A program made the translations under genes and the position numbers. From positions 1 through 22,484 of IMG/VR virus record IMGVR_UViG_3300044675_004997: DNA of 22,484 nucleotides; one strand, 5' to 3'. Under the pieces are notes generated by a model, which worked only from the letters and a program-made list of their open reading frames with translations, made no database searches and was not told where the DNA came from. Position 1 is the first letter of the stretch. Every line of letters begins with the position of its first letter. Source of the stretch: a virus. Below, piece after piece: positions 15,089 to 20,544 of this stretch.

Positions 15089-15120
15089 CAAATGTAATAA
15101 AAGTTTACGAAAAAAGGCAA
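15089..15120 (-). promoter_or_regulatory. Bacteroidota-type promoter for the PLD-like gene
   Basis: On the minus strand TTG (15120-15118), a 21-base spacer and TACATTTG (15096-15089) match the Bacteroidota consensus in both elements. The start site would be near 15083, about 36 bases before the ATG of the PLD-like gene. The -33 element lies within the hairpin at 15112-15140. Confidence 0.6.
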
Positions 15121-15140
15121 ATGGAAACCAAATGCCTTTT
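15112..15140 (-). terminator. Hairpin with T-run upstream of the PLD promoter
   Basis: On the minus strand AAAAGGCA pairs with TGCCTTTT, with two mismatches and then TGG/CCA around a small loop, and the run of T continues to six. It fits a Rho-independent terminator for transcripts that pass 15298, and may work in both directions. Confidence 0.5.
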
Positions 15141-15297
15141 GTTGTTAACCATTCTTAACCTATATAAACTATGAAAAAAAAATCCTAATCAAAGATAGCT
15201 TGTTTTATTTTCTTAACCACGTATTTTATGTTTTCATAAATCATGATCCAGCCAGAAAAGTATTTTTGCTGTTTTTGGTACATTTTTAAGAGTTCTA

Positions 15298-15336
15298 AAA
15301 ATAACCACTGTGGGCATTTCCGTTGGTGGTTATTTT
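15298..15336 (-). terminator. Terminator of the 95-aa gene
   Basis: AAAATAACCAC and GTGGTTATTTT form a perfect 11-bp stem around a 17-base loop, starting 10 bases after the stop of the 15347-15634 gene; a T-run completes the minus-strand signal. The stretch 15141-15297 between this hairpin and the next one holds no gene that I can see. Confidence 0.65.
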
Positions 15337-15346
15337 AATTAGTGGT

Positions 15347-15634
15347 TTATGCAGCGTCTAATGTTGTGATAGAATTTGTCACGCCTGACGGAACCGTAAC
15401 GCTTAAACTGTTTGCGATTCTTTGCGACTGAAGTAGTGCTTTTCGAATAAGATAATACATTTGAAACTCTTGCCTGATTTCTTGCTCGCTCCGCTTGTGA
15501 TTTGCCACGTGGTCAGAAAACCAACAAAAAAGCTGGTCGTCTATTTGTTCAAGCGGAAAAGCGGAGTGAAGTTCTTGAAATGAACTTTGAGGACTCATTT
15601 TAATGTTAAGACAAACAGAATTGTAATCCTTCAT
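15347..15634 (-). CDS. Hypothetical protein (95 aa)
   Basis: I do not recognise this protein. It is 95 aa, starts MKDYNSVCLNIKMSPQSSFQ and has an acidic helical middle (EQIDDQLFCWFSDHVANHKR, then EQEIRQEFQMYYLIRKALLQ) with a Ser/Thr/Val-rich end. ATG 15598 (MSPQSS) is an alternative start. It has a good terminator and no close partner gene, so it appears to be an isolated accessory gene. A -7-like TAGCTTTG (15822-15815) lies 180 bases upstream without a proper -33 partner. Confidence 0.6.
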   Translation of the reverse strand: MKDYNSVCLNIKMSPQSSFQELHSAFPLEQIDDQLFCWFSDHVANHKRSEQEIRQEFQMYYLIRKALLQSQRIANSLSVTVPSGVTNSITTLDAA

Positions 15635-16059
15635 TTTTTTAATGCTTAATAATTATTTCACCAGGACATAAAGCGGTGTCCATTAATCCGCCTCTACACT
15701 TGTTAAATATTCAAGATTTACCGCCTTTTTATAAAAAGAAAGATACGGTTTGATTTGCCTAATCGGAACTTTAGTCAATATTCAATTTATTTATAATTAA
15801 CTTGCTTGGTGATACAAAGCTATACATGAAAATGTAATTTTTAAAATATTTTAATATTTATTTTTGTATTTTTTTTTTACACTATTTTAATAATTGTCTA
15901 CTTAACACTTGATTTTGTCGCCAAATTATAGACATTTATAAAGTTTTTTTACACAAATTTCTAACGGTGAAAATAAAAAAAACGGTGTCCGTCTTCCGTC
16001 GCAAAACCCGTCAAGGCCAAAAGGATTGATTACCTTTTACAGAATAGGACACCGCTTGA
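15635..16059. other. Non-coding stretch with repeated CGGTGTCC octamer
   Basis: I find no gene of credible length here. The octamer CGGTGTCC is at 15674-15681 and 15983-15990, and its complement is at 16047-16054; the outer pair extends to 10 bp (AGCGGTGTCC and GGACACCGCT). A 14-codon frame starting MDTALCPGEIIIKH (minus strand, about 15683-15639) could be a leader peptide but has no other support. The middle part (15825-15960) is very AT-rich with long T-runs. Confidence 0.4.
15983..16054 (-). terminator. Terminator with long structured loop after the lipoprotein gene
   Basis: On the minus strand CGGTGTCC, right after the lipoprotein stop, pairs with GGACACCG, which is followed by eight T. 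The 56-base loop is GC-richer than its surroundings and may fold further. The stem plus T8 fits a Rho-independent terminator, but the loop is unusually long, so a small structured RNA is also possible. Confidence 0.55.
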
Positions 16060-16581
16060 TTATTTTTCAAGTATTGCAAAAAACGACTTTTCAAACACTC
16101 CCGTACTTCTGGCATCAAAATCCCACACAACGGGTGCCGAATACATACTTCCACCAATGGTAGTTGTGGCTTCGATACCAGTAATGGTTACGTTTACCAT
16201 TGTTTTTCCTGCTCCCGATTCCTTTACTCTGATATTCCACGAACCCACTATTTTGGCGGGCATTACTAACGGGCCGCCCGGTGATGTTTTTGGCTCTATG
16301 GCTATGTAAGCATCAATCCTCTTAGGCGTACCGTCTGAATTTTCCGTGGTCACCATGCCTTTAAAACTTGTTTTTTCAGAAATAACAATGCCTGATGCTT
16401 TATCAATGGTTTTGACTTCTAAACCTTGTGTGGCCAAAACATCAATAACACTTGACCAAACCTCTTCAAACGGTTTGTTGATTTCCTTTTGGTGGGTTGG
16501 TTTGTAATTACCCTTTAGCGGTATGCTTTGTAATCCTACACAACCAAGAACAATGAAGCTGAGAACAATTAATTTTTTCAT
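16060..16581 (-). CDS. Predicted lipoprotein (173 aa), phage cargo
   Basis: The N-terminus MKKLIVLSFIVLGC is a lipoprotein signal with lipobox VLGC, so Cys14 would be lipidated and the protein anchored in a membrane facing the periplasm or surface. The mature part shows INKPFEEVWSSVIDVLATQG and then LEVKTIDKASGIVISEKTSF, a pattern like the BamC/NlpB-type repeats, in which a helix follows 'FxxVWxxV' and a strand follows 'I..D...G.I...'. It has its own terminator and is not part of the structural or replication sets. Phage lipoproteins often block superinfection by binding a receptor; that role is an inference from context only. Confidence 0.8.
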   Translation of the reverse strand: MKKLIVLSFIVLGCVGLQSIPLKGNYKPTHQKEINKPFEEVWSSVIDVLATQGLEVKTIDKASGIVISEKTSFKGMVTTENSDGTPKRIDAYIAIEPKTSPGGPLVMPAKIVGSWNIRVKESGAGKTMVNVTITGIEATTTIGGSMYSAPVVWDFDARSTGVFEKSFFAILEK

Positions 16582-16632
16582 TTTAAAATAGATTTTTTTG
16601 TAAATGTACTAAAATGGCTTAGATATTGAAAA

Positions 16633-16658
16633 TTAAGGGGAGCCAGAAACTCCCCTAA
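16633..16658 (-). terminator. Strong terminator after the structured RNA locus
   Basis: On the minus strand TTAGGGGAG pairs with CTCCCCTTAA (one bulge) around the loop TTTCTGG, followed by TTTT. It lies about 90 bases after the tRNA-like element and before the lipoprotein gene, so it probably ends the transcript that carries the structured RNA. Another 6-bp hairpin (GGTACT/AGTACC) lies between, near 16700-16730. Confidence 0.65.
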
Positions 16659-16746
16659 TCCAACATCAACCCTATATTATAAAAAAATTTATTTCATACA
16701 CGGTACTTTTTCCAAGTCTTTAGTACCTGGTGATTAATAAATTTAG

Positions 16747-16804
16747 CTCCCAATGAAGGAATTGAACCTCCGACCCTTTGGCTCTACCACTGAGCTAACC
16801 GGGA
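16747..16804 (-). ncRNA. tRNA-like element lacking the anticodon arm
   Basis: On the minus strand the 7-bp acceptor TCCCGGT (16804-16798) pairs with ATTGGGA (16754-16748), including two G-U pairs. Then follow TA, a perfect D-arm GCTC-AGTGGTA-GAGC, nine bases CAAAGGGTC, a T-arm GGAGG-TTCAATT-CCTTC with consensus TTCAA, and discriminator G. A normal tRNA has about 23 bases between D-stem and T-stem; here there are nine, so the anticodon stem and loop are absent while all other parts pair well. No CCA is encoded. It cannot decode. It may be a tRNA pseudogene or a tRNA mimic recognised by RNase P and other tRNA enzymes. It starts 5 bases after the structured RNA domain on the same strand. Confidence 0.75.
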
Positions 16805-16809
16805 AAACT

Positions 16810-17029
16810 TTTTAACCGCAAAGACAATTTCCAAGTGTCGTGAAAGTTACACCCAACATTGAAACCTCGCCAGCTTGGTACTGGCTATCAGCCCCTCTGA
16901 TTGTTTCGCATTTGGTTTGCGGTTAAAAGAACTTTATTGTCGTCTCCGACCTTTGCAATCGCACCCAAAAAAATCAGGTGAAATTGTTATCGTGTCCGAG
17001 ATTAACCGTTTGCAAAAAAGGTCTCCCGG
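16810..17029 (-). ncRNA. Structured non-coding RNA locus, class not recognised
   Basis: There is no gene between 16582 and 17038, but the minus strand folds well. P1 is a perfect 13-bp stem, TTTTAACCGCAAA (16928-16916) with TTTGCGGTTAAAA (16822-16810). Nested inside are CCAA/TTGG, GAAAC/GTTTC, and a three-way junction with ATCAG-AGGGG-CTGAT (16901-16887) and GCCAG-TACCAAG-CTGGC (16885-16869), then GTGT/ACAC. The TACCAAG loop can also pair with CTTGG (16835-16831). Upstream is a second arm, CTCGGAC with GTCGGAG (17000-16994 and 16950-16944, one mismatch) containing CAAT/ATTG and CACC/GGTG. The 5' edge is uncertain because a weak hairpin plus T6 (17033-17014) after the XRE stop could be a terminator. 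I find no promoter. The strand is inferred from the tRNA-like element and the terminator. Confidence 0.65.
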
Positions 17030-17038
17030 ACTTGATGT

Positions 17039-17245
17039 TTAGAGTAATATCTCGTTTGGTGTTTTGCCTACCTCGTTGCAAAACTTTGACAAAGAATCCA
17101 TCTTTATGTCGGATTTTCCATTTTCAACACTGCTCAATGTCTCTCTGGTGATACCAAGAATTTCAGCCATTTTTTTCTGACTTAATTTCTTACGTCTCCG
17201 CTCGAGATATATCCTTTCTCCGATTTTAGACCTGTCGTATTTCAT
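17039..17245 (-). CDS. XRE-family transcriptional regulator (68 aa)
   Basis: A single-domain helix-turn-helix protein. The HTH covers about residues 21-47 (LSQKKMAEILGITRETLSSV, then ENGKSD), typical of Cro/CI-type proteins. The end KFCNEVGKTPNEILL is the usual fifth helix. The gene is the last in the RecT/exonuclease operon and overlaps the previous tiny gene as ATGA. It may control the operon's own promoter at 19844, but there is no divergent repressor pair nearby. It is the last gene before the structured RNA. Confidence 0.88.
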   Translation of the reverse strand: MKYDRSKIGERIYLERRRKKLSQKKMAEILGITRETLSSVENGKSDIKMDSLSKFCNEVGKTPNEILL

Positions 17246-17367
17246 AAGTTGCTGATAAAATAATGAATCATTCTAAAAATAGCCCATATCACCATGCACG
17301 ATGCAGCAATTTTCAGGCACCCATCGAATATTATTTCAGCTGCTTTGTTTTTGTCTTCCTTTGTCAT
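17242..17367 (-). CDS. Tiny membrane protein (41 aa)
   Basis: ATG at 17367 overlaps the exonuclease stop (ATGA) and the stop at 17242-17244 overlaps the XRE start (ATGA). The protein starts MTKEDKNKAAEIIFDGC and has one predicted membrane helix, about residues 18-38 (CLKIAASCMVIWAIFRMI). Coupling at both ends makes it credible although it is short. Function unknown. Confidence 0.65.
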   Translation of the reverse strand: MTKEDKNKAAEIIFDGCLKIAASCMVIWAIFRMIHYFISNL

Positions 17368-18092
17368 ATTGGTAATCCGTTTGTGATTAATGAATTATTG
17401 AATTTTACTCTGTCTAAATACTGCTGATGCAATTCGTTTAGATACTTCCGGGCTGTCATAACCGAATCGATCATTAACTCAAAGTGCTGATTGGTGCATT
17501 CTACCTCAAAGAGTTTGAACTTGTCCTCAATTTTCATGTAGTCGTAGGTCAATTTTCTTTTTAAGTCTTGGCTTGCTTGAATAAAGTCTTCTGATTCATA
17601 GCTTAAAAACTTTCCTTGGTAGAACAATTTACGTTCTTCGTCTGCAAACAAGAAGTCTGGCATATCTGAAAGGCAATACAGGACATATCCTCTTGTTTTA
17701 CCGGTCAAATACTGATAAGCTCTTACTTGCCATTCATAATCCCATGTGGCCGATGCTTTGCCGAAGCTGAATAAGTCGTAGGCGTTTTTGATGTCAAAGA
17801 CGATGTCTTTATGCAAACAGTCTGGCGTTCCTTTTACATAATCGTTTGAAAACTCCTCTTTGTTCTTTCCGGCAAAAGACTTGATCACGCACTTGGATAG
17901 GATATCTAAACCGTCCTGCTCGCAGGCAATGCCCTTGTCAAAGTACTTGCTTGTGATGTCTTTTTGTACACCGTACAATTGACTGATAAATACCTCTTCA
18001 AGGTGGGTTTTGATACCATCGGTAAGTTTTCCAGACTTGGAAATTATCTTACCGATGGATGATGCTCTGAATAAATGGTTATCAAAGTTCAT
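17364..18092 (-). CDS. YqaJ/lambda-exonuclease-like recombination nuclease
   Basis: A 242-aa PD-(D/E)XK nuclease that would resect double-strand ends for the annealing protein. Motifs in order: Glu58 in GIACEQDGLDIL, PD at residues 90-91 in KGTPDCLH, D-I-K at 100-102 in VFDIKNAYD, and Gln122 in YEWQVRAYQYLTG. The core is complete and the length is normal for phage versions. Its ATG overlaps the recT stop by one base (TAATG), the classic exonuclease/annealase pair. Confidence 0.9.
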   Translation of the reverse strand: MNFDNHLFRASSIGKIISKSGKLTDGIKTHLEEVFISQLYGVQKDITSKYFDKGIACEQDGLDILSKCVIKSFAGKNKEEFSNDYVKGTPDCLHKDIVFDIKNAYDLFSFGKASATWDYEWQVRAYQYLTGKTRGYVLYCLSDMPDFLFADEERKLFYQGKFLSYESEDFIQASQDLKRKLTYDYMKIEDKFKLFEVECTNQHFELMIDSVMTARKYLNELHQQYLDRVKFNNSLITNGLPI

Positions 18093-18982
18093 TATGCTAA
18101 TGCTTGTTTTTTGGTGTTAAAAATGGTCATTTGCGTAGCGTTCGCACGGTCAAGGTGTATTTCCACATCTTCGAGTTCTTTAATCGTTTTGGCGGTGTTT
18201 ATGTAGTCCACGATACGGTCGTGTTCCTTGGCTTCGTCTATCATTATAGGCGTTTCTGGCTGATTGTCGATGTAGTCAACCTCCAGCGTGTCGGCATTTC
18301 TGATAATTGCCTGGTCCGCAATGTGTGCCTTTTGCATCTCGATTGAAAGCGGTGCATATTTTGACAAAAGCAACTTAATGACCGTTTTTTGAGCCATTGC
18401 ATCGAAGTTGTCGTTCCATAGGCCAAAGCCTTTTTTGAAAGTTTGGGAATATGCCACCCCATGTTTTTTGAGTTCCTCAACGCTCATATAAAGCGTTTTT
18501 TCAAAACCGTTTATTAGGCTGAAATAAGCTGCATACCCGATAACGTTTTGACCTTTTTTGCTGAAATCAAACACAAACCCGGTAAGCGGATTTTCTGAAA
18601 CCAATTGGTTCTCATAAATCGGAGTTGCTGAAATGGTTTTGAATTGACCTGACCTCATGGCCAACTGAATGAAACCTTTGTAGCCGATTTGAAATTGGCA
18701 CTCCTGCTTGTTGGTTTTCCTGTTGTTGAACGGTATGAAGTAGGCAAACCCAAGGTTTTGATTTACTGGTAGATCCAACGTTGCAGCCATTAAAGCCGCT
18801 GAATAAATACTTTCGTTCGTTGCGTTTTTCAGCAAATCGCTTGAATTAACACTTGAAATAACACTTGCAATAAACCCCTGTGCTTTTGTTCCAAGTAAGT
18901 CCGCGAACTTTTCAAGAACGTTTTTCTGATTTAGGAACTGGCTTACCGCTTTTGTTCCTGTTGTTGCTAATTGAGTTTCCAT
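18092..18982 (-). CDS. recT: RecT-family single-strand annealing protein
   Basis: A 296-aa RecT-type recombinase. The core is clear: ESIYSAALMAATLDLPVNQN near residues 58-77, LGFAYFIPF, then QFQIGYKGFIQLAMRSGQFK near 97-116, with FDFSKKGQNVIGYAAYF and AMAQKTVIKLLLSKYAPLS further on. It binds single-stranded DNA and pairs homologous strands with the exonuclease next to it. The acidic C-terminal part is the variable partner-binding region. It is expressed from the promoter at 19844 with several small genes in front. Confidence 0.93.
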   Translation of the reverse strand: METQLATTGTKAVSQFLNQKNVLEKFADLLGTKAQGFIASVISSVNSSDLLKNATNESIYSAALMAATLDLPVNQNLGFAYFIPFNNRKTNKQECQFQIGYKGFIQLAMRSGQFKTISATPIYENQLVSENPLTGFVFDFSKKGQNVIGYAAYFSLINGFEKTLYMSVEELKKHGVAYSQTFKKGFGLWNDNFDAMAQKTVIKLLLSKYAPLSIEMQKAHIADQAIIRNADTLEVDYIDNQPETPIMIDEAKEHDRIVDYINTAKTIKELEDVEIHLDRANATQMTIFNTKKQALA

Positions 18983-19003
18983 TTTGATATAGATTAGATT
19001 GTT

Positions 19004-19342
19004 TTAAATTTCTGTAGCTTCTTTTATCAATTGCTTAATTTTATTCCACATTAATTCGGGAATTGACCCGTTATCATTTTCTAATGATTGCAACATTTCC
19101 AACATTTCTGGTGCCTTTGAGATTAACAAACAGTTTGCCTCCCATTTCTTAATGGTTTCGTTTCTGCCACATCCCATCATTTCGTGGTCCGTACTGTAGC
19201 TCACATCTGCTACAATCCTTCCGTCTTGGTCTTTAATATAAGCTACGGAGTGATACCATTCTATTTTGCCATTGGTTACTAATATTGGTTTTTCGAGTTG
19301 CTTCTCTACTGTCCAAGGTGCTTTTGTTCCTAAATTTTCCAT
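19004..19342 (-). CDS. Conserved Bacteroidota phage protein (112 aa)
   Basis: A 112-aa protein of unknown function with the layout seen in many Bacteroidota phages: N-terminal APWTVEK, a middle VAYIKDQDGRIVADVSY near residue 33, and then ANCLLISKAPEMLEMLQSLE near 70, where the 'NAxLISKAPEMLExLQ' helix is the recurrent feature. It is soluble and follows the tiny membrane protein by 14 bases in the recombination operon. Confidence 0.75.
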   Translation of the reverse strand: MENLGTKAPWTVEKQLEKPILVTNGKIEWYHSVAYIKDQDGRIVADVSYSTDHEMMGCGRNETIKKWEANCLLISKAPEMLEMLQSLENDNGSIPELMWNKIKQLIKEATEI

Positions 19343-19356
19343 GTTTTTAGATTAGT

Positions 19357-19461
19357 TTAAATTAATGCCTTGATTAATAGGCAAATGATTGAAAATAGAA
19401 AGAATGCCAACAGAAACCACGGGTTTGTGTTTTCTGCTGGGTCTTGAAAAAACTTCTTCAT
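19357..19461 (-). CDS. Tiny single-span membrane protein (34 aa)
   Basis: ATG at 19461 overlaps the stop of the gene before it (ATGA) and the frame ends TAA at 19357-19359. MKKFFQDPAENTNPW is followed by a strongly hydrophobic segment (FLLAFFLFSIICLLIKALI) to the end. It is probably a small inner-membrane protein. Coupling with the upstream gene supports it. Function unknown; it is far from any lysis cluster. Confidence 0.6.
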   Translation of the reverse strand: MKKFFQDPAENTNPWFLLAFFLFSIICLLIKALI

Positions 19462-19799
19462 GACATTCTGCTGATTTTGAGTTCAGAAATTTGACCATCA
19501 ATGTAATCCTCGAATCTGCGTTCGTCCATTTCTGTTTCTGATTGGCGAATCTCTGTTTGCTTTTCGTCTATGAGTTCGCAAAAGGTGTGAATCTCTTTCA
19601 TGAACTTGCGACTGTTTTCAGTGTACAAAATCATTGTTGAATAATGTGTTCCGTACTCTGGCGTTGTGGCCTTTAAAATTGTGGCCGTTTCGGTGCTTGA
19701 TACTTCAATGTCAATGCCTTGAATGTCTAATTCTCCGTCCAATGCCCAAAAGAACATTTGGACTGCACCGGCTGCTAATAACTCCCTGTTGTTTTTCAT
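19458..19799 (-). CDS. Hypothetical protein, first gene of the recombination operon (113 aa)
   Basis: I do not recognise this protein. It has an N-terminal helix (NNRELLAAGAVQMFFWALDG), strands with IDIEVSSTETATILKATTPE, and a long acidic coiled-coil-like end (ELIDEKQTEIRQSETEMDER). It is the first gene after the promoter at 19844, about 40 bases downstream of the predicted start site. Confidence 0.7.
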   Translation of the reverse strand: MKNNRELLAAGAVQMFFWALDGELDIQGIDIEVSSTETATILKATTPEYGTHYSTMILYTENSRKFMKEIHTFCELIDEKQTEIRQSETEMDERRFEDYIDGQISELKISRMS

Positions 19800-19820
19800 C
19801 TTATTTTGCGTTTTGATGTT

Positions 19821-19836
19821 TTGTAAACTTGTAAAC
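19821..19836 (-). repeat. Tandem GTTTACAA operator-like boxes
   Basis: GTTTACAA occurs twice without a gap on the minus strand, 7 bases after the -7 element, over the predicted transcription start. Further TTTACA/TGTAAA copies are at 19862 and 19883 and 19913 in the same intergenic region. The placement fits repressor binding. Confidence 0.5.
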
Positions 19837-19843
19837 TATAATG

Positions 19844-19874
19844 CAAATATATGTAGTTTATTTTACACTTGCAA
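19844..19874 (-). promoter_or_regulatory. Bacteroidota-type promoter of the recombination operon
   Basis: On the minus strand TTG (19874-19872), a 20-base spacer and TATATTTG (19851-19844) match the consensus TTG-N17-23-TAnnTTTG exactly. It lies in an intergenic region of 132 bases and drives genes 19799 to 17039. The transcription start is expected near 19838, inside the tandem GTTTACAA boxes. Confidence 0.72.
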
Positions 19875-19931
19875 ATATTTCTTTACAATTTATTTAAGTT
19901 TTGTTAAGAAAGTTTACAGAATAGGGCAAAA

Positions 19932-20144
19932 TTATAAATTTGCATGGTTTTCAAACAGATTTAGCTGGGTGTCTTGGGCTACTCTTATGCCCTTTGTGAT
20001 GTCTATAAGATCAATAAAGACATTATCAGTACACCAGTGACCGCATTTAAAATGAAATGTAAAGTTTCTTTTTTCTGCAAGAACAAACTTTCCTCCCTCC
20101 GGATACTTGTAAACATGGCCAATATTGTAATTTAGTAATCTCAT
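19932..20144 (-). CDS. Hypothetical protein (70 aa)
   Basis: A 70-aa protein starting MRLLNYNIGHVYKYPEGGKF. It has alternating strands, the segment FKCGHWCTDNVFIDLIDI and the end QLNLFENHANL. The Cys-Gly-His-Trp-Cys cluster might bind a metal, but only two Cys and one or two His are seen. It overlaps the XRE gene by ATGA and ends the early operon. Function unknown. Confidence 0.65.
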   Translation of the reverse strand: MRLLNYNIGHVYKYPEGGKFVLAEKRNFTFHFKCGHWCTDNVFIDLIDITKGIRVAQDTQLNLFENHANL

Positions 20145-20344
20145 AACTCTTTTGTTAATAAATCATCAATGCTTACTCTGAACAAAGCCGATAGGGCAAT
20201 AATAATTTTGATTGGTGGTTCGGCTCTGTATTCTTCATAAGAGGCATAAGCCGGTCTCTTGATTCCGATCATTGCTGATAAATGCTCCTGAGTTAATCCC
20301 ATTTTACTTCTTAGCTTTTTGAGGTTTTTTGATAGTTTGCTCAT
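20141..20344 (-). CDS. XRE-family regulator (67 aa)
   Basis: A single HTH domain: SKNLKKLRSKMGLTQEHLSA with the recognition helix region AMIGIKRPAYASYEEYRAEP, then IKIIIALSALFRVSIDDLL. I choose ATG 20344 because it overlaps the upstream stop as ATGA and gives a normal Cro-size protein. The same frame is open further upstream to 20614, but that part lies over two other coupled genes. It may regulate the early operon itself or the next promoter. Confidence 0.85.
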   Translation of the reverse strand: MSKLSKNLKKLRSKMGLTQEHLSAMIGIKRPAYASYEEYRAEPPIKIIIALSALFRVSIDDLLTKEL

Positions 20345-20544
20345 CTTTTTATTTTGTAATAATTGTTTATTTTTGAATATGCACCAGGCGTTCGAAACCT
20401 TAATTTTTCCAAAATAGACTTTGCACATAAATCGTCCAAAACGGGCTGGATTTCTTTTTCGGTAACATTTGCGATTCTTGCTATTTGAAATGCTGACAAT
20501 AGCTGTTTTGTGCCTTTTAGGTGGTTTATAATTTCTTCTTTCAT
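20341..20544 (-). CDS. Small winged-helix-like protein (67 aa)
   Basis: MKEEIINHLKGTKQLLSAFQ continues with IARIANVTEKEIQPVLDDLC and AKSILEKLRFRTPGAYSKIN. The order helix, turn, recognition helix ('VTEKEIQPVLDDL') and a short beta wing ending in an aromatic strand resembles winged-helix DNA-binding domains. It overlaps both neighbours by 4 bases. It may be a transcription factor or a replication accessory; I cannot choose. Confidence 0.65.
   Translation of the reverse strand: MKEEIINHLKGTKQLLSAFQIARIANVTEKEIQPVLDDLCAKSILEKLRFRTPGAYSKINNYYKIKR

Noticed and set aside
15815-15822. Promoter for the 95-aa gene from TAGCTTTG on the minus strand
   Set aside because: The -7 element fits but no TTG lies at 17-23 bases, and it is 180 bases from the start codon.
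16860-16905. Hammerhead ribozyme, suggested by CTGATA-GCCAG...CTGGC-GA
   Set aside because: The core CTGATGA and GAAA elements are not present in the required form.
16740-17038. tmRNA
   Set aside because: The D-arm and T-arm are next to each other in one small unit, there is no tag-peptide frame ending in a hydrophobic Ala-Ala, and no conserved tmRNA 5' end.
16810-17038. RNase P RNA, suggested by AAGTCCGGGAGACC near 17033-17020
   Set aside because: Only about nine bases resemble the conserved region; the ACAGAA region and the other conserved blocks are absent and the locus is too short.
16640-17038. Retron or type III toxin-antitoxin RNA
   Set aside because: No reverse transcriptase gene and no tandem RNA repeats with a toxin gene are present nearby.
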